Shown here: piece by piece, positions 41,065 through 51,595 of the stretch
Numbering within the stretch: the first letter of the stretch is position 1
Layout of the letters: every line of letters starts with the position of its first letter
NCBI RefSeq assembly: GCF_029892065.1
Contig: NZ_CP120373.1
Span: 4,037,001 to 4,101,000, forward strand
Origin: Sinorhizobium garamanticum
GTDB taxonomy: Bacteria > Pseudomonadota > Alphaproteobacteria > Rhizobiales > Rhizobiaceae
Direction of reading: 5' to 3'
DNA: 64,000 nt
Notes under the pieces: model-generated
The model's database searches: none
What the model saw: only the letters and a program-made list of their open reading frames with translations
Told to the model about the DNA's origin: nothing
Program-made: the position numbers and the translations under genes

Positions 41065-42344
41065 TAGTCGCCACCACCCTTGGCGGCGGCACCGTGGAGA
41101 TGCGCCAGCACGTCAGCACTCCCCATCAGGCCGACATTCATCGCCAGTTCTTCAAGCGCATCTTCATCGGGCGCCAGCGCCTGTCGCAACTCAGGCGGGA
41201 GATGCTGCAAGAGTTCTTCTGTGACAGCTCTTATTTCCGTGCGAAAGCCGAAGGCCGGCAGGACTTCGTTTTCGACAAGGGAGGCAAGTTCCTCCACCGG
41301 CTCCCGGGACGGTCGATCGGCCTGCGCTCGCGGTTCCCGGCAGAGAAGGTCGATTTTCTCCACCCAGCATCCGCTGAGCCCGGCAGAAATGTTTGTGACC
41401 TCGGTTTGCAAAAGATCCGCGTCCCTTCTCAGGCGCCAGGTAAGCGCAGAGGTGCCCGTCAGAGATAAGCGCAGGATGAGATTTTCCGCCGAGATCGCGT
41501 GCCGAAGGCGAATAAGCGCACGGGTCGCCAGTTCCAGTACATCGCGCCACTCCACCGCGCCCGTGATATCCACGGAGAGCCGCTCGAACACGGCCACGCC
41601 GATCGGCCGCTCCTCTATTTCCACACGGCCGTCATCGTCGATCGTGACGACGGTCACGCCTTTGGCGCCCGCTTCGTTGATCTCGCGGCCCTGCGGCATG
41701 CCCGGCATGACGATGAAGGGCTGTTCGCTGTGTACCTGGCGCTGGTGGACATGGCCGAGCGCCCAATAGTCGAAACCGTGCCGTTGGAGGTCGGCGACGC
41801 TGCAGGGGGCGTAGCGATCATGCCCCGGCGAGCCGGAAAGGCTCGTGTGCAGCATGCCGATGTTGATCGCGTCGGCGATCGGCGGGTGAAATGACGGCAG
41901 CAGGCTCTCCGGAGCATGCGGATTGGCGAAGCTCACCCCGTGAATATGAACCGTCCTGCCGCTTGCCAAGGTCTTGGCGAGCATGGGCTTGCTTTGCCCT
42001 TGGAAAACGTGAACCGACGGTGGCAACGTCAACTCGCGCGTTACCTGGGACTGGGCGTCATGGTTGCCGCGAATGAGGAACGTCCGGATGCCGGCCTCGT
42101 CCAGGCGACGCAGTTCGCCGGCGAGGAAAAGCGCAGTATTCATGGAGGTCTGGCTACCGTCATAGAGGTCGCCGGCGATCAACAGCGCGTCGACGCTTTC
42201 GGCGATACATAGGTCGACGATGCTTGTCAGTGCGCCACGGGTGGCTCCGCGCACGAGGTCGGCGAGCTCCGCATTTCTGAGAGCCAGGCTGCGAAAGGGT
42301 GAATCGAGATGGAGGTCTGCGGTGTGGACGAAGCGGAAGGGCAT
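41064..42344 (-). CDS. Metallophosphoesterase, SbcD/YhaO-like nuclease partner
   Basis: This 426-residue calcineurin-type phosphoesterase carries FVHTADLHLD (H7, D10, H12), IAGDLYDG, RGNHDA, MLHTS and ALGHVHQRQV, the full metal set. It resembles YhaO/SbcD exonucleases. The C-terminal 170 residues would contact the ATPase. ATG 42344 (MPFRFVHTADLH) is the family start; the frame is open upstream but lacks support. It overlaps the downstream YhaN-like gene. Role in repair or end processing is inferred. Confidence 0.85.
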   Translation of the reverse strand: MPFRFVHTADLHLDSPFRSLALRNAELADLVRGATRGALTSIVDLCIAESVDALLIAGDLYDGSQTSMNTALFLAGELRRLDEAGIRTFLIRGNHDAQSQVTRELTLPPSVHVFQGQSKPMLAKTLASGRTVHIHGVSFANPHAPESLLPSFHPPIADAINIGMLHTSLSGSPGHDRYAPCSVADLQRHGFDYWALGHVHQRQVHSEQPFIVMPGMPQGREINEAGAKGVTVVTIDDDGRVEIEERPIGVAVFERLSVDITGAVEWRDVLELATRALIRLRHAISAENLILRLSLTGTSALTWRLRRDADLLQTEVTNISAGLSGCWVEKIDLLCREPRAQADRPSREPVEELASLVENEVLPAFGFRTEIRAVTEELLQHLPPELRQALAPDEDALEELAMNVGLMGSADVLAHLHGAAAKGGGD

Positions 42345-42584
42345 GGCCGACCATGACCCGGCGCCGCCTCGCCCGTCAATGGCGCTCAACCGGTCGACCA
42401 CAGGTGATCACACTGCCAATATCGTCGGCGTCATCCGCGATAATCACCTCCCTCTGGACGGACTGCTGCAAGCCTTCACGATCCGGGTGGCAGTTGCCCA
42501 GCTGAGCATACAAACGCCCTCGACAACGGGACCGTTTCCTATTGCTGAACAAGGACGCCGTAAGAATTAGGAGGTTTTTGTCGA

Positions 42585-42613
42585 CAAATGTGCCATTTGT
42601 AACTATCAATAGT
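42585..42613. promoter_or_regulatory. Two palindromes before the MarR gene (candidate operator)
   Basis: CAAATG-TGC-CATTTG (42585-42599) and ACTAT-CA-ATAGT (42602-42613) are perfect inverted repeats side by side, ending 37 bases before the MarR start at 42651. MarR regulators usually bind such palindromes in their own promoter. The divergent phosphoesterase start is about 240 bases away. Confidence 0.5.
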
Positions 42614-42650
42614 GTTACTGCCATTTGACATGGCACCTCAACATATACCT

Positions 42651-43133
42651 ATGAAGGTCATGAAGAAGACATTCGAAGTTTCCGACAAGCTGTTCGAACT
42701 TTATCATCGCGTTCATCGCCTGGTGAACGAGTCGATGACGGAGGAAGGCGTATCGCTTGCCCGAAGCAAGTTCCTGTTCTTTCTGAGCAAGCTGGGGCCT
42801 TGCCGATCCACGGATATCGCCTGTGCGCTCAACTTCGCGCCGAGGACCGTCACCGAGGCGATTGACGGACTTGAGCGCGACCGTCTGGTGATGAGGAAGC
42901 CTGACCCCGAGGACCGCCGCGCGAAAATCGTCTCGATCACAGAGACCGGCCGGATCGTGCTCGAAGCGGCCGAACATCCGCGCAAGCAACTCATCGAGGA
43001 AATCTTCTCGGCGCTCGATGACGAGCAACTCGACCAGCTTTACGACATCGTCAGCAAGCTCGTGGAAAAGACCGACGAAATCCGCAAACGCAAGGAAGAG
43101 GCCGAAGAGGCAGAGGTGGCCGTCGCGCGCTAG
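42651..43133 (+). CDS. MarR family transcriptional regulator
   Basis: A 160-residue winged-helix protein. The helix-turn-helix is around STDIACALNFAPRTVTEAID, and the wing PDPEDRRAKIVSITETG is typical of MarR. A C-terminal charged helix (EIRKRKEEAEEAEVAV) follows. The start is uncertain: ATG 42651 and 42660 are both reasonable (GAAGG lies just before the second). It is divergent from the YhaO/YhaN pair. The ligand is unknown. The stop codon is the first base triplet of a family A repeat. Confidence 0.88.
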   Translation: MKVMKKTFEVSDKLFELYHRVHRLVNESMTEEGVSLARSKFLFFLSKLGPCRSTDIACALNFAPRTVTEAIDGLERDRLVMRKPDPEDRRAKIVSITETGRIVLEAAEHPRKQLIEEIFSALDDEQLDQLYDIVSKLVEKTDEIRKRKEEAEEAEVAVAR

Positions 43134-43184
43134 AGTGGGATCCGGGCGAAAAGCCGCGCACACTTTTCCTCATCCAGCCCTAGA
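43131..43184. repeat. Intergenic mosaic repeat, family A, copy 4
   Basis: GAGTGGGATCCGGGCGAAAA, then GCCGCGCACACTTTTCCTCA, then TCCAGCCCTAG. It is a slightly diverged copy of the element at 3139, 7741 and 12271, and begins at the MarR stop codon. Confidence 0.75.
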
Positions 43185-43275
43185 CTCGGCGGCAAGCGAC
43201 ACTGAAAAGCTTGAAGAATCAGAAGGGGCCGGGACGTCATGTCCTGGCCCCTTGCGTTTCTCCAGGCGTTTGCGC

Positions 43276-45471
43276 TTACATTGCGTTGATCGCGCCGATG
43301 GAGAAGAACAGGGTCTCGCCGGAGGAGTCGTCGACGCCATCGTTGTCCGTGACGACATAACCGTTTCCAGCCGCGTCAACCGTGAAGCCCTCGACCTTGT
43401 CGACGACGTAGCCGTTCAGCGCCTTGAGTTCCGGAATGAGATCACGCACCTCTTCCTTCTTGACGACCGGCAGTTCGCCGCCGAGTGCAGCCGGCTTCAG
43501 GTCGGCAAGCGCAATGCGGTAGAGCTTCTTCAGCTTGGCCGCTTGCCCGATCAGGTTGTCGCGCTCGATGACATAGACATAGTCGCCATGGACGGTGATT
43601 TCCGAAAGACCGACCCAACCTTCTTCCGCCTTGTCGAGCGGATAGCGCACGGCGCCCCACTCCTTGCTCGCCGGCTTGTAGGAGACGAGTTTGACGAAAC
43701 CTTTCTCGTCATCCTTCCATTCACGCTGGACTGCCATCCAAAGGACTTGGTTATCGCCCTCGCCGACCGCCGCAATGCCTTCGAAGCCATAGCGAATCTC
43801 GTTCGCGCGCAGTTCTTCCGGCAGCGCGATCTCTTCCTTGATCTCGCCCTTCTTGTTCACGTGGAAGATCGCGTGGCTGTAAAGCTTGTCCGAGTTGCCT
43901 TCGGAGGCGAGCCAGAAGCCGCCTTCGCCGTCATTAGCGATGCCTTCGATGTCGAGCTTCTGGGCCGACGAACCGTCACGGGTGATCGGCAGTGCTTCGG
44001 TGATCACGGCCGGTTTCTGCGAGGCGTCGATCGTGTAGATCGTCGGCCGGGAGGCAAAGACCGAGTCGTTGACCGCACGCAGGAAACCGGGCTTGTCTTC
44101 GACCGCAGCGAGCCCTGAGAGCGCGCCGAAGCCGATGGGCAGCCCATCCTTCTGAGCGGAGCGGATCTGCGGATAGACGGCGTCGCCGTCCGCCCGTTCA
44201 TAGATCATGACATGGGCGCGCGCACCACCGTCCTCGACGAGATCGACTTCGTTCGCCGTCGCGAACAGGTTACGACCCGGAATCGCGACTGCGCCTTCGG
44301 GAGATACGCCGGACGGGAGAAGCTGGAGCGGCTCGGGTTCCGTGCCGGTGTCCTTGTAGACGCCAACGATCGAGGCGCGTTCCGAGAGCACGAAGAAGAG
44401 ATTGTCGTCACCGAAGCGTGCCGCTTCGAGGCCTTCCGGCTCGACGCCTTTCGCAGACGATCTTTTGTCCGGATAGTGGCCGATCGCCGCGATCGCATGT
44501 TCGAAGGCTGCACCGGATTCGAACAGTACCTTGCCCGTCGTATCGAAGATCGTGAAGCCGCGCGCGCCGCCCTCGTAGTCGCCCTCGTTGGCGACGACCA
44601 GACGGTTATCGTCGAGCCATTTCACTGCATCCGGTTCACGCTTGCGGCCGGCCTGCTCGCCGGTAAACGAGATTGCACCGTCGCGCTTGACATCTATGTT
44701 CTTGAGATCGACCGTGCCGGCCGAGAAATGCGTCTTCACGGCACCGGATTTGCCGTCGATGATGACGATGTGGTTATTTTCCTGCAGCGTCAGCGCAATT
44801 TCGTCCTTGCCGTTGAAGGCGACGAATTCCGGCTCCGGGTCTTCCCCGGCTATCTCGGCGAGACCAGTCAGCGCCACGCGCTTGATGCTCGAGCAATCGG
44901 CGACACCATCCTTCAACGAGAGGATCACCAGATCGCCGGCCGGCATTTGCGGAATCTGCCCGTCGTTCACCTCCTCGTCACGCTCGTTTTCGATCGCGAT
45001 CGTGGCGAGCGTCTTGTCCTTGTTGATCGCAATCGAGTCCGGCTGGCCGCCAAGGTCGCAAGTCGCGTCAATCTTTTTCGTCGCGAGATCGACCACAGCA
45101 ACGAGACCGGAGGGCTTGGCAAAGCTTTCGCGCGTGTTGACAGCAACAAGCGCCTTCGCGCCAGCAACTGCAACCGAAGTCGGCTCACCATCGAAAGACA
45201 CAATGCCGCCCGCCTTCGGTGCTTTGGCATCGGTGATGTCGACGAAGCCGACGCGCTTTCCGGGGCTGTCGGAATAGATGAGCGTGTTGCCATCTTCGCT
45301 TGCCGTTATGATTTCGGCCGAGGTCGCGGCCTTGCGATCTGCGCCTTCCGGCAGATTGTCCATGACGGCAAAGGATGCGACGCGGTTGAAAACCTGTTCT
45401 GCATGCACGGCTGATGCCGTCGATGCGGCGAGCGCTGCCGCCAATGCTGTGGTGATTGAAAATGTCTTCAT
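43276..45471 (-). CDS. Exported esterase/phytase-like beta-propeller protein
   Basis: This 731-residue protein has a signal peptide (MKTFSITTALAAALAAS, cleaved after VHA near residue 24). The N-terminal half resembles choice-of-anchor or NHL/YVTN-type propeller repeats (SVAVAGAKALVAVNTRE, IAINKDKTLATIAIENERD). The C-terminal half (about 360-731) fits the esterase-like phytase family, with KLDIEGIANDGEGGFW, YGFEGIAAVGEG and KVEGFTVDAAGNGYVV. It is probably periplasmic, acting on phosphate esters or similar substrates. GGAGGGACAC precedes the ATG at 45471. A Pho-box-like repeat lies 114 bases upstream. Confidence 0.85.
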   Translation of the reverse strand: MKTFSITTALAAALAASTASAVHAEQVFNRVASFAVMDNLPEGADRKAATSAEIITASEDGNTLIYSDSPGKRVGFVDITDAKAPKAGGIVSFDGEPTSVAVAGAKALVAVNTRESFAKPSGLVAVVDLATKKIDATCDLGGQPDSIAINKDKTLATIAIENERDEEVNDGQIPQMPAGDLVILSLKDGVADCSSIKRVALTGLAEIAGEDPEPEFVAFNGKDEIALTLQENNHIVIIDGKSGAVKTHFSAGTVDLKNIDVKRDGAISFTGEQAGRKREPDAVKWLDDNRLVVANEGDYEGGARGFTIFDTTGKVLFESGAAFEHAIAAIGHYPDKRSSAKGVEPEGLEAARFGDDNLFFVLSERASIVGVYKDTGTEPEPLQLLPSGVSPEGAVAIPGRNLFATANEVDLVEDGGARAHVMIYERADGDAVYPQIRSAQKDGLPIGFGALSGLAAVEDKPGFLRAVNDSVFASRPTIYTIDASQKPAVITEALPITRDGSSAQKLDIEGIANDGEGGFWLASEGNSDKLYSHAIFHVNKKGEIKEEIALPEELRANEIRYGFEGIAAVGEGDNQVLWMAVQREWKDDEKGFVKLVSYKPASKEWGAVRYPLDKAEEGWVGLSEITVHGDYVYVIERDNLIGQAAKLKKLYRIALADLKPAALGGELPVVKKEEVRDLIPELKALNGYVVDKVEGFTVDAAGNGYVVTDNDGVDDSSGETLFFSIGAINAM

Positions 45472-45584
45472 GTGTCCCTCCGTGTCGCGACACATGGCAA
45501 ATAGCCCCTGCGCTGTGCCGCTGTTGGCATCCGGAATCGCTGGATCGTTTCACGCGCCGGATGGGAGGCTTTTGCAACCGTCGT

Positions 45585-45602
45585 GTAACAGCTCAATGAC
45601 AC
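45585..45602 (-). promoter_or_regulatory. Pho-box-like sequence upstream of the phytase-like gene
   Basis: On the minus strand GTGTCAT-TGAG-CTGTTAC is a direct repeat with 4-base spacing. It matches the rhizobial PhoB consensus CTGTCAT-N4-CTGTCAT at 11 of 14 defined positions. It ends 113 bases before the ATG at 45471 and lies on the same strand as the gene. Confidence 0.6.
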
Positions 45603-45614
45603 GGCGATAGAAAC

Positions 45615-45642
45615 GAAAAGAGGCCCGGACGGACCGGGCCTC
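45615..45642 (-). terminator. Terminator downstream of hupB
   Basis: A perfect 9-bp stem (GAGGCCCGG / CCGGGCCTC) with a 5-base loop is followed on the minus strand by TTTTCG. It lies about 150 bases past the hupB stop and just before the Pho-box-like site of the next gene. Confidence 0.7.
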
Positions 45643-45790
45643 AATTGATCTGCTTGCTTGCTTCCGCCATCAAGCGGCGCCGCGGCAGATGAAACATGAA
45701 CCTCTCTGCTGCCTATGTTCTCACAAGGGGAACGGCAAGACAGGGTGCAATGCGATGTTCGCTCGGGTTCTGGAACCCGCAAACACCTGA

Positions 45791-46063
45791 TTAGTTGACA
45801 GCGTCCTTGAGGCCCTTGCCGGCCGTGAACTTCGGCACGTTGCGGGCCGGGATATCAACTTCCGCGCCCGTGGACGGGTTGCGGCCCTTCGAGGCTTCGC
45901 GGCGGGTCACGGAGAAGTTGCCGAAACCGACGAGGCGGATGTCGCCACCGTTCTTCAGTTCAGCCTGGATGGTCTCGAAAACTGCATCAACTGCAGAAGA
46001 CGCATCGGTCTTGGAAAGTCCGGCCTTCTCAGCAACGGCAGACACGAGCTCATTTTTGTTCAT
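45791..46063 (-). CDS. hupB: DNA-binding protein HU
   Basis: A 90-residue HU/IHF-fold nucleoid protein starting MNKNELVSAVAEKAGLSK. The DNA-binding arm RREASKGRNPSTGAEVDIPA contains the conserved RNP that bends DNA. GGGGTGG lies before the ATG. It sits downstream of lon, separated by lon's own terminator, so it likely has its own promoter. Confidence 0.97.
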   Translation of the reverse strand: MNKNELVSAVAEKAGLSKTDASSAVDAVFETIQAELKNGGDIRLVGFGNFSVTRREASKGRNPSTGAEVDIPARNVPKFTAGKGLKDAVN

Positions 46064-46196
46064 GTTTCCACCCCTTTCAATTGGTTCGAAACGACTGTCT
46101 TGTTAAGCCGGGGCGGCTTGCGCATCGCCCACGTCTTGCCATTCCCAATTGCGCCTAATCCCTTGGAATGCAAGGCTTGCGGAGAGTTTTTACAAC

Positions 46197-46223
46197 AAAA
46201 AAGACCGGCAAAGTGCCGGTCTT
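46197..46223 (-). terminator. Terminator of lon
   Basis: A 10-bp stem (AAGACCGGCA / TGCCGGTCTT) with a 3-base loop is followed on the minus strand by TTTTTTG. It lies about 60 bases after the lon stop. Confidence 0.9.
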
Positions 46224-46284
46224 CCTTGTTTTTCTGGCGAGGGGCGCAAGCGGGACACAGTCCCGCGCCCCTTCCGGGACTTGA

Positions 46285-48705
<2,421 letters not shown>

Positions 48706-48785
48706 ATCATTTCCTTTCCGTCCCGAATTCGGGCCCGTTCCCGAGAGCCTCTAAGGCACTCCCGGCTGTCATTTTTTCTTCATGA

Positions 48786-48814
48786 AGGTGGAGTGCAAGA
48801 GCGGCCTTTTCAAG
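48786..48814 (-). promoter_or_regulatory. Heat-shock-type promoter of lon
   Basis: On the minus strand CTTGAA (48814-48809), 17 bases, CCACCT (48791-48786) resembles the alphaproteobacterial RpoH (sigma-32) consensus CTTGAA-N17-CCANAT at 11 of 12 specified positions. It lies about 80 bases before the lon ATG. Confidence 0.5.
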
Positions 48815-49030
48815 GTACGGCGCAGCCTCCCCCTTCACGGATAGTTCCCGATCCCTATGCCCGGACGCTGTTGCGTACCTTGCGCGGGGACGCTGAAACA
48901 TCAACGACAGGCAGCAAACGAGCCTTCACTGAATCGTCGCATCATCGCGTTGTTGCCGCGGTTTAGCAACAAGCGTTTCATTAAATCGAGCGGGCAGCCG
49001 CCTCATCTCAACAGCTATGTGCACGATACG

Positions 49031-49057
49031 GAAAAGCCCGCGCGCGGCGGGCTTTTC
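49031..49057 (-). terminator. Terminator of clpX
   Basis: A 10-bp stem (GAAAAGCCCG / CGGGCTTTTC) with a 7-base loop lies 57 bases after the clpX stop. The rest of the 408-base gap (48706-49113) holds the lon promoter and no supported gene. Confidence 0.75.
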
Positions 49058-49113
49058 AAACAATCGTGAAAGAGAGCGACTACACCGCCGCGCGTCTTAA
49101 TCAGATGTGCAGA

Positions 49114-50391
49114 CTAGGCCGAAACGTTGGTCTTCTCTTCGGACCGTTCCGAGTAGATGTAGAGCGGCCGTGCGGTGCCCTTGACCACCTCGTCCGATAT
49201 TACAACCTCGCGAACGCCTTCGAGCGTCGGCAGTTCGAACATCGTGTCGAGCAGGATCTTTTCCATGATCGAGCGCAGACCGCGAGCACCGGTCTTGCGC
49301 ACGATGGCGCGTTTAGCGATTTCGCGCAGAGCGTCCTCGTGGAAGGTCAACTCGACGTCCTCCATTTCGAACAGACGCTGATACTGCTTGACCAAGGCGT
49401 TCTTCGGCTCCGAAAGAATCTGGATCAATGCATCCTCATCGAGATCTTCGAGCGTCGCCAGAACCGGCAGACGGCCGATGAACTCGGGGATCAGGCCAAA
49501 CTTGACGAGATCTTCCGGCTCAAGCTCCCGCAATACCTCGCCGACGCGGCGATCTTCCGGAGCGCGGACGGTGGCGCCGAAGCCGATCGACGTCTTTTCA
49601 CCACGGGCCGAAATGATCTTGTCGAGGCCCGCGAACGCCCCACCGCAGATAAAGAGGATGTTCGTCGTGTCCACCTGCAGGAATTCCTGCTGCGGATGCT
49701 TGCGGCCGCCTTGCGGCGGAACAGACGCCACGGTGCCTTCCATGATCTTCAGGAGGGCCTGCTGCACGCCTTCGCCCGAAACGTCGCGGGTGATCGAAGG
49801 ATTGTCCGACTTGCGCGAAATCTTGTCGACCTCGTCGATATAGACGATGCCGCGCTGGGCGCGCTCGACGTTGTAGTCTGCCGCCTGCAGCAGCTTCAGA
49901 ATGATGTTCTCGACGTCCTCCCCGACGTAGCCCGCTTCCGTCAACGTCGTTGCGTCGGCCATGGTGAAGGGAACGTCGATGATCCGGGCGAGAGTCTGCG
50001 CCAGGTAGGTTTTGCCGCAGCCGGTCGGTCCGACGAGCATGATGTTCGATTTCGCCAGTTCCACGTCGCTGCTCTTCGCGGCATGCGCGAGGCGCTTGTA
50101 GTGGTTGTGCACGGCGACCGACAGGATACGCTTGGCCTGCTGCTGGCCGATGACATATTCGTCGAGAACCTTGATGATTTCCTGTGGGGTGGGAACGCCA
50201 TCGCGCGACTTGACCATCGAGGTCTTGTTCTCTTCGCGGATGATGTCCATGCACAGTTCCACGCATTCATCGCAGATGAACACGGTCGGCCCTGCGATCA
50301 GCTTGCGAACCTCATGCTGGCTCTTGCCGCAAAACGAACAATAGAGGGTATTTTTCGAGTCACCGCCGTTGCTACCGCTGACCTTGCTCAT
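49114..50391 (-). CDS. clpX: ATP-dependent Clp protease ATPase subunit ClpX
   Basis: A 425-residue protein with an N-terminal zinc finger (C18, C21, C40, C43), Walker [12 protein letters not shown], pore loop GYVGED, and Walker [11 protein letters not shown]. It unfolds tagged substrates, including CtrA in alphaproteobacteria, and feeds them to ClpP. ATG 50391 ([10 protein letters not shown]) is the family start. clpP lies upstream 290 bases away, far enough for a separate promoter. Confidence 0.97.
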   Translation of the reverse strand: MSKVSGSNGGDSKNTLYCSFCGKSQHEVRKLIAGPTVFICDECVELCMDIIREENKTSMVKSRDGVPTPQEIIKVLDEYVIGQQQAKRILSVAVHNHYKRLAHAAKSSDVELAKSNIMLVGPTGCGKTYLAQTLARIIDVPFTMADATTLTEAGYVGEDVENIILKLLQAADYNVERAQRGIVYIDEVDKISRKSDNPSITRDVSGEGVQQALLKIMEGTVASVPPQGGRKHPQQEFLQVDTTNILFICGGAFAGLDKIISARGEKTSIGFGATVRAPEDRRVGEVLRELEPEDLVKFGLIPEFIGRLPVLATLEDLDEDALIQILSEPKNALVKQYQRLFEMEDVELTFHEDALREIAKRAIVRKTGARGLRSIMEKILLDTMFELPTLEGVREVVISDEVVKGTARPLYIYSERSEEKTNVSA

Positions 50392-50680
50392 GTCCACTTC
50401 CTTCCAGCACGCCGGACACCTTCGGAAAGATATACCGGACCACTCAATCCGCCTTGCGCAAAAGCTTGCCACCCATCGCAAGGTTCTTGGGAGTACTCAC
50501 CGTAACAGGCAATCGCCTGAATTTCGGCCGCAACGACTCTCCCGCCGAAACCCGAGCACCGTGTTTCCAAACTCCGACACAGCACTTTGGTTCATATTAA
50601 CGGCTTTAACTTAGCGATAAAGCCCCTTAGCCATTACAAATGTGTCACAATTACATCGGTGGTGACACAAAAGCTTGATA

Positions 50681-51313
50681 TCAAGCCTGTTCAGCGCCTT
50701 CGGCTGCCTCACGCGACGTGATGACCTTATCGATTAGCCCCCAGTCCAGAGCCTCGTCAGAGCTCATGAAATGGTCGCGATCGAGCGTCTGTTCGACCTC
50801 TTCATAGGTCCGTCCGCAATGCTTGACATAGACCTCGTTCAGCCGGCGTTTCATCTTCAGAATGTCTCTCGCGTGCCGCTCGATGTCGGATGCCTGCCCC
50901 TGGAACCCGCCGGAAGGCTGATGCACCATGATGCGGGAATTCGGCGTCGCGAAACGCATGTCCTTGTGACCCGCCGCCAGCAACAGTGAACCCATGGATG
51001 CCGCCTGTCCGATGCAGAGCGTCGAGACAGCCGGTTTGATGAACTGCATCGTATCGTAGATCGCCATGCCGGCCGTCACGACGCCGCCCGGCGAATTGAT
51101 GTACAGCGCGATTTCCTTCTTCGGGTTTTCAGCCTCGAGGAAAAGCAGCTGGGCGCAGACAAGCGTTGCCATCTGATCTTCGACCGGGCCTGTCAGGAAG
51201 ATGATCCGCTCCTTGAGCAGACGCGAAAAGATATCGTAGGAACGTTCGCCGCGGTTGGTCTGCTCAACAACCATCGGCACCAGCGCCATGGCCGTATCAA
51301 CTGGATTTCTCAT
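50681..51313 (-). CDS. clpP: ATP-dependent Clp protease proteolytic subunit
   Basis: A 210-residue serine protease with the catalytic S106 in [12 protein letters not shown]131 in MVHQPSGG and a downstream Asp. The N-terminal axial loop region [16 protein letters not shown] is present. It forms a double heptamer with ClpX or ClpA. A compound promoter lies 70-100 bases upstream. Confidence 0.96.
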   Translation of the reverse strand: MRNPVDTAMALVPMVVEQTNRGERSYDIFSRLLKERIIFLTGPVEDQMATLVCAQLLFLEAENPKKEIALYINSPGGVVTAGMAIYDTMQFIKPAVSTLCIGQAASMGSLLLAAGHKDMRFATPNSRIMVHQPSGGFQGQASDIERHARDILKMKRRLNEVYVKHCGRTYEEVEQTLDRDHFMSSDEALDWGLIDKVITSREAAEGAEQA

Positions 51314-51381
51314 ATCGAACCTTCATCAATCGGGGCCGCAATCCCTCGCGGACCGGAATCATCGGATTAGCCTCAGTCCTT

Positions 51382-51411
51382 ACATAGAGTGTCAATGCCC
51401 TTCACTTCAAG
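51382..51411 (-). promoter_or_regulatory. Promoter region of clpP with heat-shock-like and housekeeping-like boxes
   Basis: On the minus strand CTTGAA (51411-51406), 17 bases, TCTATGT forms a sigma-32-like pair. TTGACA (51395-51390), a perfect housekeeping -35, overlaps the same spacer, with a weaker downstream -10. Dual control by RpoD and RpoH is inferred. Confidence 0.5.
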
Positions 51412-51595
51412 TCGCGAACATTCGATAGGCTCAATGGTCGCGGCCACATTACGCAAAGCCCAAATGCTTGCCGACCGATTGCCGGTAGAACATTTTTCCG
51501 GCGCTACCGCCCGGTGTGCGCCGCATTGCTCACAGGCATTGCGGATGCGGCGGTAAACGATCGGTAAACCTCGCTTCGCGTGAAACGTCCGCGCT

